The notes below the pieces were generated by a model. That model was given only the letters and a program-made list of their open reading frames with translations. It was not told the DNA's origin and did no database searches. From Poteriospumella lacustris (lineage: Eukaryota > Sar > Chrysophyceae > Chromulinales > Dinobryaceae), in NCBI GenBank assembly GCA_008000375.1, contig SMOI01000317.1, forward strand, positions 1-36,014: 36,014 bases of DNA, in the 5' to 3' direction. Below are positions 10,138 to 20,757 of this stretch, piece by piece. Made by a program: the position numbers and the translations under genes. The first letter of the stretch is position 1, and every line of letters begins with the position of its first letter.

Positions 10138-10739
10138 TGTCAGCGACCAACGAACAGTCAGTGGGCGAGCACCGCAAGCGACCAACACGGATCTGAAGCC
10201 TTGTCTCGTTCGGTACCACAAGACATGCAAGGGTGCGTTGTCCGTTGCGCCAGGTCGCAAGATGGCGGACCTCTACCTTGCCTCGTCGCTCTCTACCGCT
10301 CCACTTCGGCCGCCACTCACAACGAAACAGCGACGAGGTGCGCCGACGTCATCGTCATCGTCATGCCGTCGTCGTCGTCGTCAGGTTGTCGTCGCCGTCG
10401 TTTGTCGTTTGTCGCTGCGTTGTCGTCGATGGTGTCGTTTGTCGTTTGTCGTTTGTCGCTGTGGTGCAGCGACGTCGTCGTCATCATGCATCGTGTCGTC
10501 GCCGCCGTGTCGATGTTGTCACCGTCGATGGAAGTATACAGCGTCCACCGCCGATTTGCCTCGCCTGAGTGCCACGCTACCACCACTGCCGCATCAAAGG
10601 GCGCTCCTGATTATCTGTACTTGTCTCTCGAGACAACTGAGGCAATCAAGACCCACAACGAATGAAAAGCGGTACGTTACGTGGGCGGTGCAATGGACGA
10701 GAGAAAATAGAAACGGCTGCCGTCGTGCCGCGACGGCGT
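10138..10739. other. Intergenic, GTC/GTCGTTT repeats
   Basis: Upstream region of paralogue B and 3' flank of the ankyrin gene. It holds CGTCAT and GTC runs at about 10348-10382 and a GTCGTTT/GTCGCTG array at about 10408-10460. No credible gene seen. Confidence 0.6.
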
Positions 10740-12045
10740 CTACCAGTTGAAGAAGCCGGTGCCGCCCCGCTTCTTGTTGTTGCCGCTGCTCGCCGTCTTG
10801 TGGGGGTGCGCCTTCTTCTCGCGCTCGAGCTCCTCCCGCTCGCGGCGCTCCTCCTCCTCCAGCAGCTGGCGCTTGCGGCGCAGCTCTTCCTCGGCGTGCT
10901 GCTCGCGTGCACGCTCTGCAGCCTCGTGATCGTCGTGGTGGTGGTTCTCGGCGTGGTTGTCCCACGGCAGACGCAGGCCGCGCGCCTCGTAGCCCTCGCG
11001 GACGAGGACGTCGACGGCCTCCTCGTGCTGGTTGGCGCGCGCCATCTCGACGGCGGTGTTCACCGACTCGCGGTTGTGCGCCTTCAGCGTCACGTCTGCA
11101 CCGTAGCGCAAGAGCAGCTGCACGAGACGCGCGTCGCCGCGGAAGGACGCGAACATGAGCGGCGACCAGCCGTCGCGCTCGACGAGGTTCACGTCGGCGC
11201 CCATCTGCAGCAGGCGCTCGACGACGTCGAAGTCGCCCGCGTCGATGGCTGCGATGAGCGGTGTCCAGCCCGCGGGGTTCTGCACGTTGGGCGAGATGCC
11301 CTGTTCGATGTGGAAGAGCATCTGGCCGAAGTCGCGCTCGCGCACGGCGGTGACGACCGACACGCGGCCCAGCACGTCCGCGGCGTGCTCACGCTGCTGC
11401 AGCCGCGCCAGCTCGTGCGCCGACATGTCGCGCTGGTTGCGGATGAGCGGGTTCGCGCCGTGGTCTAGCAGCGCGTACATCGTCTCCTCGTCGCCCTAAA
11501 CGCAGCACAGCGGCGGCTCAGCGCGGTGCTCTACGCGGCGACGGTGGTGGCGGTGGTGGTAGCGGTGGCTTACGTGGTACGCGGCGAACATCAGCGCCGT
11601 CCAGCCGTCCTTCTCCTGGTGGTTGGGGTTCGCGCCGTTGTTGAGCAGCTACGCAGCAGAAGCAAACACAGTGACGGGTCAGCACAGCACCGACGGCACA
11701 AGCGACGGGGCAGCGTACCGCGGTGAGCAGTTCGAAGTGGCCGTTGGCCGCAGCGAAGGTGAGCGCAGACCATCCCATAGAGTTCTCGTAGCTGATCAAG
11801 TCGGGGTCGTGGCGGAGGATGTCCAGAACAGTTCTCGTCTCGCCGTGCGACGAGGCCTTCAAAATGACGTGATCGGACGCGCCCGCGGCGGAAAACGCGT
11901 GTTGTAGCTGCTGCTGCTCGTCACTGACGATACCGTGGTGGAAAGGGTCGGCCTCCACCATGTTCGACTCCTCAGCCAGCTGCAAGCGTGCGAAGAGCGC
12001 CAGGGTGAGCACCACAAAGAGAAACAGGCGCGTCAGCAGATTCAT
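10740..12045 (-). CDS. Secretory or membrane-anchored ankyrin-repeat protein with coiled-coil tail
   Basis: CDS complement(join(10740..11495, 11574..11648, 11719..12045)), 385 aa. Residues 1-22 (MNLLTRLFLFVVLTLALFAR) form a signal peptide or N-terminal anchor. About seven ankyrin repeats follow (residues 55-310), with typical signatures such as GWSALTFAAANGHFELL, DGWTALMFAAYHGDEET and GWTPLIAAIDAGDFDVVERLL. Both introns fall inside the ankyrin region, and exon 2 is just 25 codons. A His-rich spot (HHHDDH) and a Glu/Arg-rich coiled coil (EEELRRKRQLLEEEERRERE) lead to the C-terminus GTGFFNW. ATG 12045 precedes the hydrophobic segment directly. Ankyrin repeats mediate protein binding; the partner is unknown. 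A secretory signal on an ankyrin protein is uncommon. Divergent from the WD40 gene. Confidence 0.85.
11496..11573 (-). other. Intron 2 of ankyrin gene, 78 nt, phase 0
   Basis: On the minus strand the donor is CAC|GTAAGC at 11573 and the acceptor GTTTAG|GGCGAC at 11496. Splicing joins FAAYH to GDEETMYALL and completes an ankyrin repeat. Confidence 0.85.
11649..11718 (-). other. Intron 1 of ankyrin gene, 70 nt, phase 0
   Basis: On the minus strand the donor is GCG|GTACGC at 11718 and the acceptor CTGCGTAG|CTGCTC at 11649. Splicing joins NGHFELLTA to LLNNGANPNHQ, a perfect ankyrin repeat junction. Confidence 0.85.
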
Positions 12046-12688
12046 CGTCGCAGCCAAAAAACTGTTCGATTCTTCAGGGCCAGTTGCGTGTCAACCGATA
12101 CAAGGACACTTCTATGCCGTGGATCTCCTCCTGATATGATCGAGGTCGTATCCGAGACGCCCTTTGCCATCGAGCGAGCGGCGAAAGTTTCGCTCCGCCG
12201 CGGCGTCGTCGTCGCTGTCGCGTCGCTCAAACCGTTGAGTGCCCAGACCTCCAGACGCCCAGCGCATCCCAAACTCCAAAAAATGAAACGCCTTCGCTGT
12301 TCGCGGAAATAGTACGTATCTGTCGCCTGCGAACCGTACATGCTGTATCTGTCGCCTGCCTGCACTTTTGTTGGCTGGTCCATGTTAAGAGATTGCCCGC
12401 ATACATACCGCATGATCTTAAGCAGTTTATCCGATCCCATCTGCTTTACTTAGACCCCCAGACCCCCAAAACTGAACTGATCTAGTGGCAAACATGAAAC
12501 GCCTTCGGTGTACATAATGGACTTCACAGGTACTTGTTAAAAAGGCTCTACAGTGACTTATGCAGTACGTGCATCCTATCGGATCCGACTGCTGCCACTT
12601 CGCCGAGGAGCCTCTTTAGTCGGTCGAAATCCTTCCTCGCTGTGCAGCCAGAATCGAATTAGGAGCTGAACCAGTGGTAGAAGTGGCG
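12046..12688. promoter_or_regulatory. Shared divergent promoter region (ankyrin / WD40 genes)
   Basis: 643 bp between two divergent start codons, clearly less GC-rich than the genes. It holds two direct repeats: GTATCTGTCGCCTGC at 12316-12330 and 12345-12359, and ATGAAACGCCTTCG at 12283-12296 and 12494-12507. I see no TATA box I would trust. ORFs inside lack support. Confidence 0.45.
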
Positions 12689-15600
12689 ATGGCGAACCCT
12701 GTGTTTACTTTGCCGTCGCTGGACGTCGAGGTCGACTTCGTCTGCAACGCCAGCGTCGAGCACGGCCAGCCGTTCCACAAGACCAGCTTCTCCAAGACCA
12801 AGTTCGTCAGCGTACACCCCACACAGCCGCTGACCTTGTCGCTGGACGAGCACGGTGTAGTTTCCGTGTGGGACGTGGACGCAAAGATCCTCGTTTGGTC
12901 GGCGCCCGCCGCCAACGTCGCGCGCGAAGCCCTCGCGCAGTGCTACCAATCGCTGCACCCCAACCCCGAGGAACAGCGCAAGAACGCGTTGCGCATGAAG
13001 CACGGCTCACTCGCCCGGCTCAACGGCCCAGCGCTCCGCAACATGGGCCACATCGCCCCGCCGAACTTCGCCACCCCCGACGCCGCCGCGGCCGCGTCGA
13101 CGCTGGCGCTGCCCGCGGAGGTGCTGAAGGACTCGCTGGGCGACGTGAAGGCGGTCGACTTCGCCGACCCGGCGTACATCCTGCACCAGGGCGGCCGTGA
13201 CTTCGCGCCGGGGCTGCACCTGGCCGCGCAGCACCGCGTGACGCTGCTCTTCGACCAGGCGCTCGTCGTGTACAACTACCGGCGCGGCAAGGTGCAGGGC
13301 GTGCTGCGGACGCAGGAGCACCTGTCGAAGGCGAAGCCCACGTGCTGGGAGTGGCTGTCGGTGAGCCACGTGGCGGTGGGCGGCCAGGACGGCGTCGTGC
13401 GCGTCTTCGAGGACGTCGGGCAGCACCGGGCGCCCGGCGTGCCGCCCAAGCCGCTGAACAGGGCCTTCTCCCTCGTGCAGGCCTTCTCGCTGCACGCCTT
13501 CGGCCAGAGCTGCGTCTACCACCCGGCGCAGGCGTCGAGCGTGTCGCCGACCAGCGGCGAAGCGTCGCTGCTGCGCGTCGTGCCGCCGCTGCTGCGCATC
13601 AAACGGCCGCCGGCGCATGCGCCATCCGCCGGGCCGCCGCTGTCGGAGGAAGAGGAGGAAGAGCTGTCGGCGCTGCAGCAGGCCTGCGAGCAGACGGTGC
13701 ACGTGCTGTCGGTCAGCGGCGACGGCACCGTGCTCGCCTGGCGCCTCACCTTCGCGCCCGACGCCGCGCTCTTCCTCGGCACCGAGCAGCCGGTGTCGCG
13801 CCTGTCGGAGCCGCTCACGGGCCTCGCACACGCCGCCGCGTCGGGCGGCGGCGGCGGTGTCGGCGGCGGCGCGCAGGCGGCGGGCGTCGTCATCACGACG
13901 CCGGTGCCGGCGCGCTACGACCGACAGCACCGGCTGCTGGTGGACGCGCCGTACGACGAGCCCGACGTGGCGGCGCCCGCGCTGCACCCGGCGAGCGAGC
14001 CGCTGTCGCCCGCGCTGCACGCCGCCCTCCGCGCGAGCCTCGGCGGCGGCGGCGGCGGCGGCGGCGCGGCGCGCGTGAAGCTGCAGAGCGCGACGCTGCA
14101 GCTGCTCGTGGCGGAGGGCGTCGTGCGCCTCTTCGCCTCACGCCGCCTTCCTCGCGCCGCTGCTGCTGCTCGGCGCGCCCGCCGACCAGCGCGACTGGCT
14201 CGTGCAGCTGCCGCCGGGCGGTGCGGCGTCCGCCTCGCGGCAGCTGACGCGGCGCGACTCGCACGCAGCGGCGCCGGCAGCGACCGTTTCGAAACGGCCG
14301 ACGCGGGCGGCAGCGCGCACGGCGCCGGCGGCGCGCGCGCGGGCGGCCGCAAATCGCTCTTCGGCGTCTTCCAGCGACGCCACTCGTCGAAGGGCAGCGG
14401 CGCGCTGGACGGGAGCAGCAGCAGCAACGCGGCGGCGGCGCCGAAGAGCGTGGCGCTGCTGCCGCCGTTCGCGGCGCTGAAACCGGCGAAGGACGCGCCC
14501 GACGCCTTCCGCCGCCACGCGCTCGCGTCCTGCGGCCTGGCGCCGCTGCCGGCCATCGGCGGGCTGCTGCCGGGCGTGTACGCGCTGCCGAGCAAGCACG
14601 ACGCCCTCGCGCTGGTGCACAGCGCGTCGCTGGGCGGCGCCGTCTTCGCGCACCACCGACAGCACCTCGCGTGGCAGTCGCGGCTGCAGCGCGCGCTGCT
14701 GCCGCCGCCGTTGACGACGACGGTGCCGACGGCTGCTCGTACAGCGCCGCGGTCGCCTCGCTGGCGCCGCCGCCGTCCGCGGCGCCCGCGGCGCTGTACG
14801 CGGCGTCGCTGGCGGCGACGAGCTCGTCGACGAGGCGGCCTCGGCGCACGACGACGCGGCGTCCACCGCCTCCTCGACGCTGCCGGCCGCCGGCCCGCCG
14901 CCGCCGCGCAGCCGCGTCGCTTCTCGTCGCAGGTGAAGCGCTTCTCGTCCGCCACCGGCGGCGGCGGCAGCGGCGGCGGCGCAGCGACGCGGCGTCGGCG
15001 GCGGCGGCGATGACGCTGTACGGACAGACGCGGTCGGCGTCCGCGTGGCGCCTGGAGCTGCTGCGGTCGTGGCCGTCGCTCACCGACCTCGTGGTACGTG
15101 TCGCGCCCCTGTGACCCTGTCGCCCTCTGACCCTGTGTCTCACGCTGTGTCTCGCGCTGTGTCTCACGCTGTGTCGCGCTCTGTGTCTCGTGTCGGTGGC
15201 AGGTGGCGCACGTGGAGCGGAGCTTCGCGCGTCAGGCGGACGACGCGCGCGACGCGCAGCCCGCCGCCTTCGGTAAGCCCCCGCCGCCCGCCTCGCTGCG
15301 CTGTGTCGCCGCCTGAGCTGACGCTGTGTCTCGTGTGTGTCTCGTGTGTGTCGCGCAGTGGCGCAGCGCCTGGCGCAGCTGCGCGAGCACTGGGCCTTCG
15401 ACAAGGCCGAGCGGCTCAAGGTCTACGCCGCGCAGCCGCGCGCGGGCGCCGCCCAGCTGGTGCTGAGCACGAACGTGGGCGTCGTGCTGCTGCGCCTCGC
15501 GTCGTTCTACGCGCCGCCGCCGCCCGCGCCGAGCAGCAGCGGCGCCATCGGTGGTGGCTGCTGCTTCGTGTCGCAGTGCCTCGCGGCGCCGCGCGGCCGC

Positions 15601-16852
15601 TGGCTGCGCCAGGACGTCGCCTACGTCGCCGAGCTGCATGCGCTGCGGCGCCGCGTCTTCGCCTCCGACGCTGACGGCGCCAGCGGCGGCCCGCGCGGCG
15701 GGGTGGCGCGTCGTGAGCGAAGACACCGCGCGACTTCCGCCGCTGCCCGCCGCCGCGCCGCTGCTGTCGCTCGCCCGCGCGCCACCGCCGCCACCGCCGC
15801 CACCGCCGCCACCGCCGCCACCGCTGCGCCGCCGCCGACGCTGCGGCTGAGCGCCGCGCGGCCGTCGGCGCTGTCACTGTCGCCGTGCGGCGGCGCCGTC
15901 GCCGTCGCCTTCGCGAGCCACGTGACCGTCGTCGTCGCGGCGCTGGGCGACCTCGCCGCCCTCGCCGCGGCGCCGACGCTCGACGCCGACGCGGCCGCCG
16001 AGGCGCTGGGCGCGCTGAGCGTCGTCGAGCGCTGCCGCGCGTCGCACGCCGCGTGGGCGCCGCTGGGCGCCGGCCGCGACTCGTGGCTCGTGCTGCGCGT
16101 GCCGCGCCACAGCGTCGTCGACGCGGCCGCGACGCTGGCGGCGACGCAGCGCTGGCAGGCGACGCAGGCGGCGCAGGCGGCCGAGGCGGCGGCGAAGGCG
16201 AAGGCGAAACGGCTGTCGGTTTTCGGCTTCGGCGCGCGCGACGCGGCGCGCGGCGCGGCCGACGAGGCGGCGGAGGAGGTGCGCGTCGCGGTGGCCGACG
16301 CCTTCGTCGCGCGGCGCCTGCGCGGCAGCGGCCCGACGCCGACGCTGGGCGCCGCGTGCGCGCTGCCGGCGCCGCCGGGCGACGCGCTGCTCGCGCGACT
16401 GGCGCGCGACGCCGTCGACCTGCGCGGCGGGCCGCTGCTCGCGGCGACCTGCGGCGCCGACGGCGACGGCGGCGCGGCCGTGACCGTTCTGCTGGCGCTG
16501 CAGCCCGCCGCCCGACAACGACGACGGCGATGGCGACGGTGACGGCGGCGTCGCGTGGCGCGCGGTGAGCCCGACGCTGCCGGCGCTGCAGTCGCTCGCG
16601 TGGCGCTGGGACGCGCCGCGGCGGCGCTGGCTGGCGCTCGGTCTGGCGCGCGGTGGCGGCGCCGGCGGCGCGGTTAACGCGCTCGCGCTGGAGCTGGCCG
16701 CCGACGACGCGGCGCGCTGGTCGCTGCGGACGCTCTACGCGGCGACGCTGGCGCCGCCGCTGACGTCGTCGGGCGCGGCGCCGGCGACGGGCGACGCGGC
16801 GCTGGCGCAGCTGCTGGGCGACCTGTGGCCCGGCGACCTGGCGCAGCTGTAG
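12689..16852 (+). CDS. Large WD40/beta-propeller-like protein, second half frameshifted
   Basis: Start ATG 12689 (MANPVFTLPSL). The first 480 codons (to 14137) are one clean frame with WD-like blades (KFVSVHPTQPLTLSLDEHGVVSVWDV; HVAVGGQDGVVRVFEDV; HVLSVSGDGTVLAWRL). From about 14138 the protein-like reading jumps frame near 14138, 14265, 14705, 14815, 14895 and 14985, then crosses two good introns, and jumps again near 15700, 15830 and 16500 before TAG 16852. Codon bias and sensible protein (HAAFLAPLLLLGAPADQRDW; RKSLFGVFQRRHSSKG; WRVVSEDTARLPPLP; SLAWRWDAPRRRWLALGL) persist throughout. So it is either very recently inactivated or the sequence has indel errors here. Low-complexity Ala/Pro/Gly tracts break up the propeller. 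Probably a scaffold; the precise family is not identified. Confidence 0.6.
15094..15202 (+). other. Intron of WD40-like gene, 109 nt, built of CTGTGTCTC repeats
   Basis: Donor CTCGTG|GTACGT at 15094 and acceptor GGTGGCAG|GTGGCG ending at 15202. It joins WPSLTDLV to VAHVERSFARQ. The interior is a degenerate tandem array of CTGTGTCTC(A/G)CG units. Confidence 0.75.
15273..15358 (+). other. Intron of WD40-like gene, 86 nt, phase 1
   Basis: Donor TTCG|GTAAGC at 15273 and acceptor GTCGCGCAG|TGGCG ending at 15358. It joins AQPAAF-V-AQRLAQLREHW. The 3' part repeats CTGTGTCTCGTGTGTGT. Confidence 0.75.
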
Positions 16853-19005
16853 CCGGGGCCCTGACCCTGTAGACCGCCCCCGGAGGCGCTGTAGCGCTGC
16901 CCGATCGCCGCCGCGACGGTGGCTGCGGTAACGCTCCCTGTACAGTTCTCTCTGTAGACATACCCAGTATAAACACACGCCTAATACAACGCTTGGTACA
17001 TCCTTCCCTGGACATCGGTTTGGTTTTCGTCGCGGTTGTTGCGCGCCATTACGTGTCCGTGCCTGCACACGGGCGGTTCGCGATGTCGCGGGTGTCGCGC
17101 CGCTCGCTGCGTTTCGCACACACCGCTGACCGACGAACTGTGCATCTGTCGCTGTATATGTATATACCACACACGGACACACAGGTCACCTGAGTTGGGC
17201 GTTGGGCGGTAGGTACCCCTGAGCCCCTGAGAGGACAAAGAGGGTATCTGGGTATCTGGGTATCATGATACCTACATACATGATGATGACGACGACACTA
17301 CACAGATTCCTAAATATCCCATCCCAGACGACCCGGTCATTCCAACCTCGCGCCTTTTCGGTGACAGTGAATCGTCCGTTCTTGCCTATATTGAACCGAT
17401 GTCGTTTCCTCTGCTTCCCAATGGTCCTCTGCAGAGTCTTTAGGGCGAACCTATGGTATGGCACCTCACGTGCATGTGTGAGCAGCCGACAACGACCGAG
17501 GATATGTTCTTGACGCGATATCTTTGAAGGTATTTTGCCATTCCATGCGCGCAATTGCTGCGCTACGTTTGCAAACGCAACGATTACGCATGTGTACATG
17601 CCTGGCATTGATATATCTGCAATAGTTCACGGAGATTTCGTCCATGGAGCAGGTCAAACATCGACCGAAAGCGGTCGACATCCGCCGTCAACTCAACCAT
17701 TGGAGCGACCGTATATCGCCAACCTTTGAGAGAAAAATTTAGAAAAACAGACTCCCATGTATAATAGCAATAGATGTATCGATCTAATGGAAAATTACAC
17801 TTTTATAGAGAAATTCCGTAGAGTTACACCGAAAAAACTGGCTAAATTTTTGATATGCGACATTTTTCGTCCGGGCGAACGGCTAGAACTCCGGAAATAC
17901 TCGTCAGCCGCGCGAGAGACGACCATCGTTGGGTGTCGCCCGCATAGATGCATCGATGGACAGGATTTGTTACAGCCGGAACGCTTACCAAGCCATCGAA
18001 ACGGGCCGCCAACGACGCGACAACGACCACTGGGCGGGGTCGGCCCTCTCGACCCAAAGGAAAGACGCCCACGCGGCCGCTCCTCGTGCCGCACAGGTAG
18101 CGCAGCACATACTGTGATACGCAGGCTTCATCGCGACACCGCCGAGGCAGCTTACCTGTCGGTGAGCGTCGCTGCAGCCGCTCACAGCGTCGGCGACGAT
18201 GTCGACGGCGATGCGTTTGGGACGCTTTCCCCAGCTGTCCGCTCTTTGATTCGCTGTCCGTCGATGCTGTGCGAGCCTTCACCAGAGCATCAGCCTCCCT
18301 AGTGCATCGGTCACTGCCGCGTGCGGCATTGAGACGACACGACGGCCGAGCGAGTCCGTCTGCGCGGCGCCGACGACCGCGCGTCGAGACGCCGGAGTCG
18401 TCGACGAAGGCGCTGGGTTCAGCTGCGAGTGTCATGTCCGCGGTTGTTGTTGCGAGGGAGCGCACGCACCGGCACGACGACAGTGACGGTGCACGCGACG
18501 AACATCGAACGACGCCGCTCAAAGTGGGTCCCGTTGTTACGTTGCCAACGTCGTCAGAATCGACCAGAGCACGCCACACTGCCCTCCTCAGTCGCACTGG
18601 TCCCGGTTGGTTGGTCGAATGGTTTCCATCTCCGGCGACGAGCGAAAGCGGCCTCTGTTCGACACGGTGCAGCAAATGACGCAGCAAATGACGACGGTCG
18701 ATCTGGTCGCTGAAGATCCCGCAGCATCAGACCGACCACGCGCCACTCGATGGCAACGGTCCTGCGATTCCTGCGGACACCTTCGTCGTCAGGGTGTCGC
18801 CCGAAGGCATCGCAGTCGCTGACAGCGAACGTGCGAACAGCCGCAGCGGAGGCGCGTGTCGCGTGGCGGCGACCGTCGCGACGGTCGTCGGCGTCGCTGG
18901 CGACGGGTCGCTCGCTGGGCCCCGTCACAGACGCACGTCGTGTCGTTGTGTCGCCCTGCGGCTGTCTCTGCGTCTGCGTCTGCCGCAGCCGCGGGCCCCT
19001 CGCCC
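16853..19005. other. Long intergenic region, partly AT-rich
   Basis: 17200-17880 drops to roughly half GC or lower and holds an 8-bp GGGTATCT x3 tandem at about 17242-17265 and an AT-rich segment at 17739-17784 resembling 30144-30189. From 17880 to 19005 GC rises again and ORFs on both strands appear (for example 17842-18687 minus, which starts with TTG), but none has recognisable domains or a clear start. I support no gene here. Confidence 0.55.
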
Positions 19006-20757
19006 CTACGCGTCGTCCGCTTCTTCGGCGGAGGAGGAGGCGGCGGCGGAGGCGGCGGGGTCCGGCGGCGGGTCGCGGCAGAGCCAGGCGGGGACGGGCT
19101 GTTTGAAGGAAAACGCGTCGCGGAACATGTTTTGGCAGCGCCGCAGGCCGCGCGGGTCCCAGCGGCGCAGGTCGCCGTTGAAGCGCGTCGCCTGCGCGAA
19201 CATGTCGCTGGCGTCCTCCAGCGCCGCCACGTCCCAGCGGCTCAGGTCGCCGTTGAACGTCGCGGCCGCGCGGAACATCGCGCGCATGCTGCGCACGCGG
19301 CGCACGTCCCACGCGGCCACGTCGCCGTTGAAGGAGCCGCAGCGCTCGAACGCGCTGCTCATGTCGGTCACCGCCGACACGTCCCATGCGGCCAGCGGCT
19401 GGTTGAAGCTGATGGCCGCGCGGAACACGCAGCGCAGGTCGACGACGCGCGCGACGTTCCAGCGGTGCAGCGGCTGGTTGAAGTCCGCGGCGCCGTCGAA
19501 GAGGCCGCGCATCGACGTGACGCGGCCGACGTCCCAGTGCAGCACGTCCTCGTTGAACTGCGCGCGGCCGCGGAACAGCCCGTCGAGGTTCGTCACGCGG
19601 CTCGTGTCCCACGTCGCCATCGCGCCGAAGCGCTGCAGGCGCTCGCGCGGCGCGCAGGCGACGGCGTCGCGGATGGTGGCGTCGGTCAGCGCGACGCTGA
19701 CGAAGTCGCGAATCAGCCGGCGCACGCCGAGCGGCAGCACGGCGCCGGGCCCGCGCAGCTGCGCCAGGCGGCGCAGCAGGCACAGGTCGAGCAGGTCGGT
19801 CGCGTGGTAGTGCTTGCGGTAGCGCCCGAGGTACTGCGCCTCGACGGGCGTCGCGGTGAGGAAGCGCTGCATCTGCGTCGCGCGCGACACGTCCCACGCG
19901 GCCAGCGACTGGTTGAACGCCACCGCGAGGAAGAACATCGCCTCCATCGACTCCACGCCGCCCGTCTGCCAGCTCTCGAGCGGCTGGTTGAAGGCGGCCG
20001 CGAGGGAGAACGCCTGGTCCATGGCGCGCACCTGCCGCACGTCCCACCGGTCCAACGGGCCGTTGAACCGCTCGGCCGAGAGGAAGAGGCTGCGCATCGA
20101 CACGACGCGGGACACGTCCCAGCGGCTGAGGTCCTGGTCGAACTGCGCCGCGCGCTCGAACGTGCTGCTGAGGTCGGTGACCGCCGACACGTCCCAGTCG
20201 CCCAGCGGCTGGTCGAAGCTGCTCGCGCCGCAGAACGCGCCCTCCATCGACCGCACGCGCGCGACGTTCCAGCGCTGCAGCGGCTGGTTGAAGGCGCGGG
20301 CGTCGCGAAACGTGTGCTGCAGGGTCGTCACGCGCGACACGTCCCACGCCGCCAGCGGCTGGTTGAACGCGCCGGCGCCGTCGAACATGCCGCTCATGTC
20401 GCTGACCTGCCCCACCGCCCACGTGTCCAGCGGCTGGTTCCACTTGGCGGCGTTGCGAAACATGTTGCGCATGTTCGTCACGCGCGACACGTCCCACGCC
20501 GCCAGTGGGCGGTTGAAGTAGGCGGCGCGGTCGAACGCGCTCTCCATCGACGTGACGTTGCGGACGTCCCATCGGCCGATGTCGTCGGTGAAGTACACCT
20601 GGTCCTTGAACAGCCTGTCCATCTTCGTCACCCGGCTCACGTCCCAGTCCTCGATGGGCCCGTACCATCGCAACGCCACCGCGCGGTTGCGCATCCACAT
20701 CGACACCGCGTCGGCGATGTTGCCGTCGGTCAAGACCCGCAACTCGCCGTCTCCCAT
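19006..20757 (-). CDS. BspA-like (DUF285) repeat protein, two modules
   Basis: 583 aa from ATG at 20757 (MGDGELRVLTDGNIADAV); an in-frame TTG upstream was not used. It is almost wholly made of about 24-residue DUF285/BspA-like repeats of the form FN.PL..WDVS.VT.M..MF..A. There are about 11 before and 7 after a non-repeat insert at roughly 320-395 (HYHATDLLDLCLLRRLAQL...LPLGVRRLIRDFV). Each block opens with the same cap: LTDGNIADAV...WYGPIEDWDVSRVT at the N-terminus and LTDATIRDAV...RFGAMATWDTSRVT after the insert. The protein is therefore two tandem modules. No signal peptide or membrane anchor is visible, so the protein is probably intracellular. DUF285 repeats are common in bacteria (Mycoplasma, lactic acid bacteria) and patchy in protists. 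Role: presumed protein-interaction solenoid. Confidence 0.88.
   Translation of the reverse strand: MGDGELRVLTDGNIADAVSMWMRNRAVALRWYGPIEDWDVSRVTKMDRLFKDQVYFTDDIGRWDVRNVTSMESAFDRAAYFNRPLAAWDVSRVTNMRNMFRNAAKWNQPLDTWAVGQVSDMSGMFDGAGAFNQPLAAWDVSRVTTLQHTFRDARAFNQPLQRWNVARVRSMEGAFCGASSFDQPLGDWDVSAVTDLSSTFERAAQFDQDLSRWDVSRVVSMRSLFLSAERFNGPLDRWDVRQVRAMDQAFSLAAAFNQPLESWQTGGVESMEAMFFLAVAFNQSLAAWDVSRATQMQRFLTATPVEAQYLGRYRKHYHATDLLDLCLLRRLAQLRGPGAVLPLGVRRLIRDFVSVALTDATIRDAVACAPRERLQRFGAMATWDTSRVTNLDGLFRGRAQFNEDVLHWDVGRVTSMRGLFDGAADFNQPLHRWNVARVVDLRCVFRAAISFNQPLAAWDVSAVTDMSSAFERCGSFNGDVAAWDVRRVRSMRAMFRAAATFNGDLSRWDVAALEDASDMFAQATRFNGDLRRWDPRGLRRCQNMFRDAFSFKQPVPAWLCRDPPPDPAASAAASSSAEEADDA

Noticed and set aside
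12042-12440. 132-aa minus-strand ORF upstream of the ankyrin gene
   Set aside because: Overlaps promoter direct repeats and has no domain. The ankyrin gene's own ATG with hydrophobic segment explains the region better.
13893-17182. Very long minus-strand ORFs (508 and 588 aa) opposite the WD40-like gene
   Set aside because: Arginine/alanine-rich antisense shadows of GC-rich coding sequence, with no domain and no sensible start.
17186-17608. 140-aa minus-strand ORF with ATG
   Set aside because: No recognisable feature. Its C-terminal part translates an 8-bp tandem repeat. Length is compatible with chance.
17842-18687. 281-aa minus-strand ORF
   Set aside because: Starts with TTG, has no domain, and comparable ORFs exist on the other strand.
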